Below are positions 1-7,000 of a stretch of 8,757 nt of DNA, one piece after another; positions within the stretch are counted from its first letter, which is position 1, and each line of letters starts with the position of its first letter. The notes under the pieces were generated by a model. It was given only the letters and a program-made list of their open reading frames with translations. It ran no database searches and had not been told where the DNA came from. Origin of the DNA: an uncultured Verrucomicrobiales bacterium. Its GTDB lineage: Bacteria; Verrucomicrobiota; Verrucomicrobiia; Verrucomicrobiales; Akkermansiaceae. The stretch is taken from positions 1 through 8,757 of the forward strand of contig CALBVA010000263.1 in NCBI GenBank assembly GCA_937969125.1. Direction: 5' to 3'. The position numbers and the translations under genes were made by a program.

Positions 1-38
1 GGATGACGGTTCCCAAGCCAACTCATCCTGTCCGTTTC

Positions 39-67
39 TTGACTCTTGTTTTTTTGAACACTAAAAC
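39..67 (+). promoter_or_regulatory. candidate sigma70-like promoter for comM/tag
   Basis: A TTGACT element at 39-44 (5 of 6 to TTGACA) is followed by a 17-bp spacer and TAAAAC at 62-67 (4 of 6 to TATAAT). Seven bases after the -10 element is the GTG start codon at 74, so the transcript could be leaderless or nearly so. No Shine-Dalgarno sequence precedes the GTG, which fits that idea. The -10 match is weak and the region is short and T-rich, so chance similarity is possible. Confidence 0.35.
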
Positions 68-73
68 TGTGTC

Positions 74-1618
74 GTGATTTCGAAGATTTATAGCGCGGCT
101 CTTCGCGGAGTCGAGGCGGTGGAAGTGGAGGTCGAGGTCAGTGCCCGCGAATCTGATGCCAATCAGGGGCGGATTAATATCGTGGGTCTGCCAGATGCTG
201 CAGTGCGTGAATCCGGTGATCGTGTGACCACGGCGATTCTGGCCAGCGGGATGGATTATACTTACGGAGTGCACACCGTGAACCTGGCTCCGGCTGATTT
301 GCGGAAGGAGGGGCCGTCATTTGATCTGCCGATTGCACTGGCGATGATGGCCTGCAAGGAAGCGGAGGATCTGCCGCAGTCGCGAGACCTGATGATTGTG
401 GGGGAGTTGGCTCTCGATGGCACTCTTCGGCCGGTTAAGGGAGCCCTCTCAATCGCTCTCGGAGCGAAGTCAGCCGGTCGCAAACGCCTCTTGCTCCCCG
501 CAGCAAATGCCCAGGAAGCTGCTATGGTAGGAGGGATTGAAGTCTATGGGCTGGTCTCACTTTTCGAAGCCTGGCAATTCATCACCGGTCAGGATTTACG
601 CCCACCGGAGCCGAGACCGCCGCGCATCGCGGTAACCCACCGTGAAGGCTCGGCAGATCTGGATGAGGTGAAGGGGCAGGCTCATGTGAAGCGTGCTTTG
701 GAAGTCGCCGCAGCTGGGAATCACAACCTCCTGATGGTGGGGCCTCCGGGGACCGGGAAGTCAATGTTGGCAAAGCGAATGGCCACCATCATGCCCGAAA
801 TGACGGAAGAGGAAGCCATTGAAACAACGCGGATTCATTCGGTCGCCGGATTGCTGGAGGCCCGTGAGGGATTGATTACCGGGCGGCCTTTCCGCTCTCC
901 GCATCACACCATTTCTGATGTCGGCCTCCTCGGTGGTGGCACGAATCCTGGACCGGGTGAGATTTCCCTGGCTCACAATGGGGTCCTTTTCCTTGATGAA
1001 CTACCGGAATACCGTCGCTCCACCCTGGAGGTGCTGCGCCAGCCTCTTGAGGACGGTCATGTCACGATTTCGCGCGCCGCCGGGACCTTACGCTTCGATG
1101 CGCGTTTTCTTTTAGTCTGTGCGCTGAATCCCTGCCCTTGCGGATTCTATGGCGATCCCGTCCGGCAGTGCCGATGTCATCCCCGGCAGGTCGAAACTTA
1201 CCGAGCCAAGATCTCCGGTCCTCTTTTGGATCGCATTGACCTTCACGTAGAAGTGCCGTTGATCGACTACAAGCAACTCACTTCTGATGAGGAATCGGAG
1301 TCCTCAGCCACGGTGCGGGACCGCGTGATGTCATGCCGCGCCTTCCAGGAGAAACGTTTCTCAAACCTTCCTGATACCCGCGTCAACAGCCAGATGGGCC
1401 CAAAGGTCATGCGTCAATACTGCGCAATTTCCCCAGACTGCTCAATGCTCCTCGAGCAGGCGATGGAGCAGCTCAATTTCTCCGCCCGTGCTCATGACCG
1501 TATCTTAAAGGTCGCCCGAACCATCGCCGATCTGGGCAACTCCGAAACCCTCGAACCCGAGCACGTGCTGGAAGCAATCCAATACCGCTCGCTTGATCGA
1601 AAACTCAGCTTCTCCTGA
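74..1618 (+). CDS. comM: YifB/ComM family Mg-chelatase-like AAA+ ATPase
   Basis: A 514-residue protein of full family length. ComM is a hexameric AAA+ helicase that promotes branch migration during natural transformation; YifB homologues are also common in bacteria not known to be competent, so competence is not implied. Visible architecture: a Lon-protease-like ChlI domain (about residues 15-165, with the NIVGLPDAAVRES signature at 35-47), an AAA+ module with Walker A GPPGTGKS (223-230) and Walker B VLFLDE (304-309), a CPCGFYGDP...CRC cysteine cluster (C354, C356, C366, C368), the LDRIDLHVEVP motif (385-395) and a C-terminal Mg-chelatase helical domain (about 400-510). The GTG start is chosen because translation from it gives the typical family N terminus (MISKIYSAALRGVEA). 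There is no Shine-Dalgarno sequence. The gene is 2 nt upstream of tag. Its 5' third is G-rich and its 3' third C-rich on the coding strand. Confidence 0.95.
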   Translation: MISKIYSAALRGVEAVEVEVEVSARESDANQGRINIVGLPDAAVRESGDRVTTAILASGMDYTYGVHTVNLAPADLRKEGPSFDLPIALAMMACKEAEDLPQSRDLMIVGELALDGTLRPVKGALSIALGAKSAGRKRLLLPAANAQEAAMVGGIEVYGLVSLFEAWQFITGQDLRPPEPRPPRIAVTHREGSADLDEVKGQAHVKRALEVAAAGNHNLLMVGPPGTGKSMLAKRMATIMPEMTEEEAIETTRIHSVAGLLEAREGLITGRPFRSPHHTISDVGLLGGGTNPGPGEISLAHNGVLFLDELPEYRRSTLEVLRQPLEDGHVTISRAAGTLRFDARFLLVCALNPCPCGFYGDPVRQCRCHPRQVETYRAKISGPLLDRIDLHVEVPLIDYKQLTSDEESESSATVRDRVMSCRAFQEKRFSNLPDTRVNSQMGPKVMRQYCAISPDCSMLLEQAMEQLNFSARAHDRILKVARTIADLGNSETLEPEHVLEAIQYRSLDRKLSFS

Positions 1619-1620
1619 TT

Positions 1621-2202
1621 ATGAATGACGGTCTCTTTTTCGGTCCCGATGGCAACCCCCGCTGCTGGTGGTGCGAAGGTCATGATGACTACATTCGTTA
1701 TCATGACGAAGAGTGGGGAAGGGGAGTTATTGATGATCAACGCCTCTTCGAAAAGATCTGTCTGGAAGGATTCCAGGCTGGTCTTAGCTGGCTCACCATT
1801 CTCCGGAAGCGCGAAAATTTCCGGCAAGCCTTTGAAGATTTCGATTTTGAGAAGGTCTCCCGCTTCGGCGAGAGCGATGTCTCCCGACTTCTGCAAGACG
1901 CCGGAATTGTCCGCCATCGGGGGAAGATTCTCTCCACCATCAATAATGCTGCGCGTGCCATTGAAATGAAGACTGAATATGGTTCGCTCCACGCATATTT
2001 CGTTCAGTTCAAGCCCACCCCTCGGAAGAACCGTCTGACTCATGCCGAGGCCACTCAGTTCACCACCACTGCCGAATCCACGGCGTTGAGCAAGGATCTC
2101 AAAAGGCGGGGCTGGTCCTTCGTCGGCCCCACCACCTGCTACGCCTTTATGCAGGCTATGGGCCTTGTGGACGACCACATTGAGGGCTGTTTTGTCGAGT
2201 GA
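1621..2202 (+). CDS. tag: DNA-3-methyladenine glycosylase I
   Basis: A 193-residue protein, the usual Tag length. It excises 3-methyladenine from alkylated DNA as the first step of base excision repair in the cytoplasm. The HhH-superfamily Tag fold is recognisable end to end. The zinc site known from E. coli Tag (C4, H17, H175, C179) corresponds to C15, H28, H186 and C190 here, and the base-recognition residues E38 and W46 correspond to E49 (CLEG) and W57 (GLSW). Other conserved blocks are YHDEEWG (27-33), QDAGIVRHRGKI (92-103) and FVGPTTCYAFMQA (167-179). The ATG is 2 nt after the comM stop, so the two are probably cotranscribed, perhaps with translational coupling, since no Shine-Dalgarno sequence is present. 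A 228-codon ORF on the opposite strand is only its shadow. Confidence 0.95.
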   Translation: MNDGLFFGPDGNPRCWWCEGHDDYIRYHDEEWGRGVIDDQRLFEKICLEGFQAGLSWLTILRKRENFRQAFEDFDFEKVSRFGESDVSRLLQDAGIVRHRGKILSTINNAARAIEMKTEYGSLHAYFVQFKPTPRKNRLTHAEATQFTTTAESTALSKDLKRRGWSFVGPTTCYAFMQAMGLVDDHIEGCFVE

Positions 2203-2254
2203 TCCTCATCTGTCGTGAGAACTCAATCAGCCATTAGGTAACCGATGAGATCAC
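2199..2254. repeat. imperfect inverted repeat across the convergent tag/cytochrome gene ends
   Basis: GTGATcCTCATC (2199-2210, starting one base before the tag stop) can pair with GATGAGATCAC (2244-2254, inside the 3' end of the minus-strand gene): 11 pairs with one bulged C and a 33-nt loop. It overlaps the last codon and stop of tag and the final codons of the opposite gene. Because the genes converge with only a 20-nt gap, it might act as a shared terminator or antitermination structure, but there is no T-tract after it on either strand and the loop is long, so the role is uncertain. Confidence 0.3.
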
Positions 2255-5249
2255 GCACTTCTTCCTCCTTCATTTGATCCAGTAATCCCTCCGGCATGAG
2301 CGACTGTTCAATCGTCCGACGTGTCGCGATTTTGTCCGTGGCAATAATGACCGCCTCATTTCCTAGCATGGTCAGTGTCACAGCCTTCTTCGTTTCCCTC
2401 TTCACGATCCCCGAGAGCACCCGGCCATCCTTCAGCGTGAGAACCGTCAATTGCTGATCTACGCCCACCACTCCTGAGGGATCCACGATATTCTCCAGCA
2501 GGTAATCGAGATTCTTGCGACCTGATCCAGTCAGATTAGGTCCAATTGTCCCTCCTTTACCAAAGAGCACATGGCAGGCCGCGCACTTCATCGTGAAGAT
2601 TTTTTCTCCGGCAGCCTGGTCTGCCTTCGCCAGTGATCCTGCCGTGAGGATTTTCTTCAGCCCATCGATCTGCTTCCGCTTCAACTCCGGTGTTGAGCGT
2701 AGCGATCCCCAGACTTTATTCAATCTTGCCGTCAACCCCGCATCATCCAGTGCCACAATCTGTCGCGCTTGATAGGTACTTAAATCCGCCCGGGGAATCC
2801 GTCCCGCTTCCATTTCTGTCAGGAGCGCCTCAGTCCACGGTTTCCTCGTAACCAGCACACTCACCACTTCGGCCCGCTGCTCTTTTCGAAAGCTTCGATG
2901 ATAGTGCCCTAAAATCACCTTCCCAATTCCTCCATCATCCACTCTTCCCAGTCCCTGCACGGCGAGATCATTAAGCTGTCGATCACCTAACAACTCCTCG
3001 CAGATCTCTCTCAAATCCCCATGCTCCCGGGCGATCAGGGTTTCCAATCCCGTTCTCCGGGCGGAGAGGGGAGTAGCTCTGTCCAGAACATGTTCCTTCA
3101 GAAGGTCCAATGATCTCCCGTCGCCATACAGGATCGCCAGATCACTGATCAAGTCCTCCAACTCATCGATCTTCCCGAGCTGTTCTTCAACCTCATCCCA
3201 CCCTTCCGGTTTCTCCGCTGTTACCTGCCCACGATAGCCTTCCGCTAAGCCTTGCAAAATTCCCTGCGCCTTTTTGGGATTATTCTGCGCCACCTTCAGG
3301 ATCTCTCGTAATTTAATGTGACCCTCTCCCAGTCCTCGTGAAATCCATCTCAGAAGAAGCGGCCATTCCGTCGCTTCCGCCACCTCTACCAAATCCTCCG
3401 GCCTCGCTTCCCTCAGTCCATGGATCCCAAACCAAACAAGATATGGCAGGTTATGGTCATCTGCATCGCCTGCGTGCTGGACCAGCTTCTCCGCCACCTC
3501 TGCCCTCCGCCCCAGCGGAATTCGCTGTAGTCTAGAGGCCACCTCCAGCCTCAACAAAGGGCTTTCATGCTCAGCCCACTCATTCATGACGCGGACCACT
3601 CGATCCAAGTTCTTGGAATTCTTCCCTAAACTCACAGGCCTCTTCCCATCCAAGGTATCCAGCCCCATCTCATCCGACAGAAATCGAAACGCCCAGAGTC
3701 GGATAAATTCATCCTCATCCTCCAAGAGCCCCACCAACTTCTCGTCGCCCCAAATCCCCGATCCTCGCAACATCCACAAAGCCCGTAGCCGTTCCCTCCG
3801 CGTCCCATCTCTTTCAAAATTTTCCAAAATCCTCCGCGTCTCTCCTGCGACCTCTGCACCTCCTCGGTGAAAATCATCCTGAGTCCGCCTCATCAACCTC
3901 ATCACCTGTCGAAAATACCAGACATTCCCGTCCTTAATTACTCCCTCCAAGTCAGCCAACTTCCTCCCCAATTCACCCCGTTTCGCCTCCCCATAGCTAA
4001 ACCGATAAATCCTACCGCTCGTCCGATGCACCCCGGTCGAGTCATGACACTCCCCGGTGTCACTCCAGTCTAAGCCATAGATCGACCCCTCCGGCCCCGT
4101 TGAAATCTCCAGTCCCCGGAACCACTGATCCTTCGCCAAAAACTGATCGGGCTCATGTCGCCCCACATACCCGCTTCCGCGCCGTTCCAATCTCTCCCGA
4201 TTCATCCGCCTCCCATGCATGTTCCACGTCAGTAATTTCCCCCGCCACTCCTCCGGAAATTGCTCCGCCTGATAAATCGTCATCCCGATATGCGCGTGCC
4301 CACCTCCGAAGTCATTCGCCTTTCCATTCCGGGATTTCGTCCAATGAGCGCCCGTATCGAAGTGCCAGTGATCCGCGTGCATCTCCAGCCGGTCATAAAT
4401 CAGCGGGTTTTTCGATGGGCCAAAGGGTTCCTTAAAATGCGCCCCTGGAATCATATGCCACAGATGCCCGTTCACCGTATTGATAAAAAATAATTCCCCG
4501 TTCTCGTCCCAATCATGCCCCCAAGGATTTGTCGTGCCATGCGTTAGCACCTCCACCACCTTCCGCTGCGGGTGAAATCGCCAGATCCCTCCATCCATAG
4601 GCACCCTCTCTTCAGCCCGACACCCCGGCACTCCCAGCAACCCCGGACAAGAATGCCCGCACCGGCCATACAGCCATCCATCCGGCCCCCACTTTAGCCC
4701 GTTTGCGAAGTTATGGTAGTTCCTCTTCGCCACCGTAAAGCCATCTAGCTTCACTTCCGCCACCCCATCCGGCACGTCATCCCTATCTCGATCCGGGATG
4801 AAAAGCAGCTGCGGAGGACACATCACCCACACCCCGTCGTGATCCAGAGCTACTGATGTCAGCCGCTTCCCTTCGTCCCAAAACACCTTCCTCTGATCTG
4901 CCTGCCCGTCTCCATCCTTGTCCTCGAGAATGATCACCCGATCCCTCAGCTTCTCCTCAAATCTCACCGTGCGTTCCGCGTAGGTGTAATTCTCAGCCAC
5001 CCACATCCGCCCCCTTTCATCCCAATCCATTCCGATCGGATTCCGCACCATTGGCTCCTTCGCAAACACCCGCACTGTCACCCCTTCCGGCACTTCGAAG
5101 CCCGCCGCAGCCTCCTCTGCCGATATCAATCCCGTCCCTTTCTCCGAGTCGAAAACCTTGGGAAACTCATCCGCTTCTTCTGCAATGACGATCCCTCCGA
5201 CCAATGTCATAAAAACATAAAATTTCAGCTCCGGTCCAGAAAAGCGCAT
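2223..5249 (-). CDS. secreted PVC-type heme-binding (CxxCH) dehydrogenase-like protein
   Basis: A 1008-residue protein of the Planctomycetes/Verrucomicrobia family that joins a putative dehydrogenase domain to a cytochrome c-like domain (TIGR02604-like and TIGR02603-like architecture). Residues 1-23 look like a Sec signal peptide (hydrophobic FYVFMTLVGGIVIA, likely cleaved before EE), without a lipobox, so it is probably periplasmic. Residues about 50-420 resemble a beta-propeller sugar dehydrogenase, with NPIGMDWDERG (70-80), a DKDGDGQAD calcium-site-like loop (110-118), HNFANGLKWGPDGWLYG (179-195) and TNPWGHDW (240-247). Residues about 430-870 are helical and HEAT-like. The heme site is CAACH at 889-893, with M985 in SLMPEG the likely distal ligand. 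The substrate is unknown; carbohydrate or polyol oxidation is only a family-level guess. A GGAGG lies about 18 nt upstream of the ATG, too far to be a convincing ribosome binding site. The gene stands alone, divergent from nrdB. Confidence 0.9.
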   Translation of the reverse strand: MRFSGPELKFYVFMTLVGGIVIAEEADEFPKVFDSEKGTGLISAEEAAAGFEVPEGVTVRVFAKEPMVRNPIGMDWDERGRMWVAENYTYAERTVRFEEKLRDRVIILEDKDGDGQADQRKVFWDEGKRLTSVALDHDGVWVMCPPQLLFIPDRDRDDVPDGVAEVKLDGFTVAKRNYHNFANGLKWGPDGWLYGRCGHSCPGLLGVPGCRAEERVPMDGGIWRFHPQRKVVEVLTHGTTNPWGHDWDENGELFFINTVNGHLWHMIPGAHFKEPFGPSKNPLIYDRLEMHADHWHFDTGAHWTKSRNGKANDFGGGHAHIGMTIYQAEQFPEEWRGKLLTWNMHGRRMNRERLERRGSGYVGRHEPDQFLAKDQWFRGLEISTGPEGSIYGLDWSDTGECHDSTGVHRTSGRIYRFSYGEAKRGELGRKLADLEGVIKDGNVWYFRQVMRLMRRTQDDFHRGGAEVAGETRRILENFERDGTRRERLRALWMLRGSGIWGDEKLVGLLEDEDEFIRLWAFRFLSDEMGLDTLDGKRPVSLGKNSKNLDRVVRVMNEWAEHESPLLRLEVASRLQRIPLGRRAEVAEKLVQHAGDADDHNLPYLVWFGIHGLREARPEDLVEVAEATEWPLLLRWISRGLGEGHIKLREILKVAQNNPKKAQGILQGLAEGYRGQVTAEKPEGWDEVEEQLGKIDELEDLISDLAILYGDGRSLDLLKEHVLDRATPLSARRTGLETLIAREHGDLREICEELLGDRQLNDLAVQGLGRVDDGGIGKVILGHYHRSFRKEQRAEVVSVLVTRKPWTEALLTEMEAGRIPRADLSTYQARQIVALDDAGLTARLNKVWGSLRSTPELKRKQIDGLKKILTAGSLAKADQAAGEKIFTMKCAACHVLFGKGGTIGPNLTGSGRKNLDYLLENIVDPSGVVGVDQQLTVLTLKDGRVLSGIVKRETKKAVTLTMLGNEAVIIATDKIATRRTIEQSLMPEGLLDQMKEEEVRDLIGYLMAD

Positions 5250-5485
5250 CCCTAATCATCCAGCTCCCTCCCCGCCAACCAAGCTCAAAGTAAATCCCCC
5301 TTTCTGAGAGTGACTTTCGGCAATAAGTCCTGCCGTTTCCTCAATCGATTCTGGGCATGAGATGATCGAAATCCAATCGGAGAAACCTCGCTAAAGCTCC
5401 ACTCACCAACGTTTCGCTCCCTCATCAACCAGGCTTGATAGTTCACAACTCTAAAAATTTTGAACTTTCGTAGGAGCATCTCGGA

Positions 5486-5553
5486 TTTCTGACAGATCAG
5501 AAAAATTCTGAGGCCCTATTTCGGCGATCCCGCACCTCGCTAAATCTGTCAGA
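5486..5553. repeat. overlapping inverted repeats that could form alternative hairpins
   Basis: TTTCTGA (5486-5492) and TCAGAAA (5497-5503) form a perfect 7-bp stem with a 4-nt loop. The overlapping TCTGACAGAT (5488-5497) is also perfectly complementary to ATCTGTCAGA (5544-5553), 46 nt downstream. The two pairings are mutually exclusive. No T-tract follows on the plus strand, so a simple terminator is unlikely. Role unknown; could be a protein-binding site or chance. Confidence 0.4.
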
Positions 5554-5633
5554 CAACCTCCGGAAAACCTCCAAACAAAGCCAAAGTCGCCCAAATTTAC
5601 CGAACCGTTGCTTCGACTAAAAATCCTGCACAC

Positions 5634-5649
5634 CCACTACATCTAGTGT
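5634..5649. promoter_or_regulatory. candidate NrdR box upstream of nrdB
   Basis: The 16-mer CCACTACATCTAGTGT matches the published NrdR-box pattern ACACWATATATWGTGT at 13 of 16 positions and contains the perfect palindrome CACTA-N4-TAGTG (5635-5648). NrdR is the widespread ATP-cone transcriptional repressor of ribonucleotide reductase operons and usually binds paired boxes near nrd promoters. The site lies 229 bp before the nrdB ATG and far from the divergent gene, so nrdB/nrdA is the natural target. Position-specific scoring against this genome has not been done. Confidence 0.6.
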
Positions 5650-5658
5650 TGTGAATAA
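5650..5658 (-). promoter_or_regulatory. DnaA box next to the NrdR box
   Basis: The minus strand reads TTATTCACA, an exact match to the relaxed DnaA-box consensus TTATNCACA, starting the base after the NrdR-like box. In E. coli the nrdAB promoter is controlled by DnaA, so DnaA sites at nrd promoters have precedent. A single 9-mer of this kind is expected by chance about once in 30 kb on both strands, so its placement is suggestive but not proof. Confidence 0.45.
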
Positions 5659-5665
5659 CTTGCGC

Positions 5666-5681
5666 ACGCTACATGAGCAAA
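5666..5681. promoter_or_regulatory. possible second, degenerate NrdR box
   Basis: Starting exactly 32 bp after the first box, ACGCTACAT repeats the left half of it (CTACAT at 5637-5642 and again at 5669-5674). NrdR sites normally occur as pairs spaced about three helical turns apart, which this spacing meets. The right half does not match the consensus, so only about 7 of 16 positions agree overall. Support comes from spacing more than from sequence. Confidence 0.3.
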
Positions 5682-5878
5682 ATGGGCTTGCAGAAGATCT
5701 TTCATAAAGTCTAGTCTCGTGACCGCTGCACTTTGCATATCGAAGAATTCAACCTTTCCAAAATACTCCATCTGTAGCCTCCAGCTGACCAAGCTCTCAA
5801 GCCACAATTCCGGACCAAACATCCCCATAAAAGCCCCTTCAATAAACCAGACGCTCACTCACTCAATCACTTCTCACC

Positions 5879-6991
5879 ATGTCTACAACTTCCACCTCAG
5901 CCACCACCACCGTAAAGCTCGGAGAGCGCACCTTCGTCCTCGATAAGGATAAAGCCGAAACCGCCTTGAACTCCAAAAAAGTGATCAATGGCCGCGAGAC
6001 CATGTTCTTCAACATCCTCCCCCTCAAATACCAGTGGGCCTATGATCTTTATAAGACCATGAAGTCCAATCACTGGGAGCCCGAGGACATCCAGATGCAG
6101 ACCGATATCCAGCAGTGGCAGGGGAGTGAGATCCCCGATGTTGAACGTTGGATCATCAAGATGGGCATCGGATACTTCTCCGCCGCCGAGGGCATCGTCG
6201 GTGACAATATCATCCACGTCGTCCGCGAAGCGATGACCGCTCCCGAGCTCAAACTCGTCCTCGGCCGCCACGCCCACGAAGAAAACATCCACGCCGACAG
6301 CCTCGTCTACATGATCTCCTCCCTTGGCCTGAACCCGCACGAGTGCGAGGCCATGTTCGAGGACGTCCCCACCATCAAGGCCAAGAACAACTTCGTCGTG
6401 AACAACTCCCGTGGCCTCCGTCGCGACCTCGATCTCACCAAACTCGAAGACAAGCAAGCCCTCGCCAAGAACATCTTCCTCTTCGGCCAGGTCATGGAAG
6501 GCACCCAGTTCTACGGCCTCTTTGGAATGATCCTCAGCCTCTACCGCCAGAACAAATTCCCCGGCATCGGCCAAATGTTCCGCTACACTCTGCGTGACGA
6601 ATCCAACCACATCGAAGTTTTCCGTAACCTCCTCAACGCCCTCGTCACCGAGAATCCCGATATCTGGACTCCCGAGTTCCAGGAAGACCTCCGTCAGACC
6701 ATGGCCGAAGGCGTCCGCCTCGAAAAAGAATTCATCTCCGACTGCCTCCCCGTCGCCTCCGTCGGCCTCAGCGTCGAAGAATTCCACCAATACATCGACC
6801 ACATTGCCGACCGCCGTCTCGTCAATTGCCGCCTAGAACCCCTCTGCGGTGGCAACACCGACAATCCCTTCCCCTGGCTCACCGAAGCCATCGACCTCAA
6901 AAAAGAGCAAAACTTCTTCGAAGGCAAAGTCACCGAATACCAAAAAGCTAGCTCCCTCGAAGAAGCCGGCTACGACGACGACGACCTTTAG
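5879..6991 (+). CDS. nrdB: class I ribonucleotide reductase small (beta) subunit, lacking the radical tyrosine
   Basis: A 370-residue ferritin-like R2 protein that generates the oxidant used by NrdA to reduce ribonucleotides. Aligned by eye to E. coli NrdB, the metal ligands are E104 (for D84), E135, H138, E207, E241 and H244. W66 (HWEPED) matches W48, D240 matches D237, and Y354 in VTEYQKA matches the electron-transfer Y356. The acidic C-terminal tail (YDDDDL) would dock on NrdA. The usual E-x2-H-x3-Y motif reads E135-N-I-H138-A-D-S-L142, so the radical Tyr is Leu. With Glu as first ligand this resembles tyrosine-less subclasses Ic (Chlamydia, Mn/Fe, Phe at this site) or Id (dimanganese). 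The start is the first ATG, with no Shine-Dalgarno sequence. It is first in a probable nrdB-nrdA operon. Codons are strongly C-ending and G-poor. Confidence 0.95.
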   Translation: MSTTSTSATTTVKLGERTFVLDKDKAETALNSKKVINGRETMFFNILPLKYQWAYDLYKTMKSNHWEPEDIQMQTDIQQWQGSEIPDVERWIIKMGIGYFSAAEGIVGDNIIHVVREAMTAPELKLVLGRHAHEENIHADSLVYMISSLGLNPHECEAMFEDVPTIKAKNNFVVNNSRGLRRDLDLTKLEDKQALAKNIFLFGQVMEGTQFYGLFGMILSLYRQNKFPGIGQMFRYTLRDESNHIEVFRNLLNALVTENPDIWTPEFQEDLRQTMAEGVRLEKEFISDCLPVASVGLSVEEFHQYIDHIADRRLVNCRLEPLCGGNTDNPFPWLTEAIDLKKEQNFFEGKVTEYQKASSLEEAGYDDDDL

Positions 6992-7000
6992 AAAGTGATT

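Larger units (their letters stand above)
5250..5878. other. 629-bp divergent intergenic region
   Basis: This stretch separates the starts of the cytochrome gene (minus) and nrdB (plus), so it should hold promoters for both. I see no convincing gene: the short ORFs inside (up to 75 codons) have no recognisable domain and lack good start signals. It contains the NrdR-like and DnaA-box sites listed separately around 5634-5681, a stem-loop and longer inverted repeat at 5486-5553, and a weak CGGCA/TGCCG inverted repeat at 5318-5335. I could not assign a confident -35/-10 pair for either gene. Confidence 0.6.

Noticed and set aside
1..28. GGATGA (1-6) and TCATCC (23-28) as a hairpin or terminator of an upstream gene
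   Set aside because: Only 6 bp with a 16-nt loop, at the window edge, with a discontinuous T-rich stretch more than 10 nt later. Not enough to call.
1492..2178. A 228-codon minus-strand ORF over comM and tag
   Set aside because: The plus-strand genes are unambiguous. The antisense product matches nothing I recognise and has no start signal.
5318..5335. CGGCA-N8-TGCCG inverted repeat as a terminator or operator of the cytochrome gene
   Set aside because: The stem is only 5 bp and such repeats are common by chance in a region of this size.
5285..5858. Small ORFs of 60-75 codons on both strands in the divergent intergenic region
   Set aside because: No recognisable domains or convincing start signals, and the one at 5643-5858 covers the regulatory sites. 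I cannot exclude a decayed gene fragment, but nothing supports it.
5897..6802. A 301-codon minus-strand acidic ORF
   Set aside because: Antisense to nrdB, whose metal-ligand motifs are complete. It has no domain of its own.
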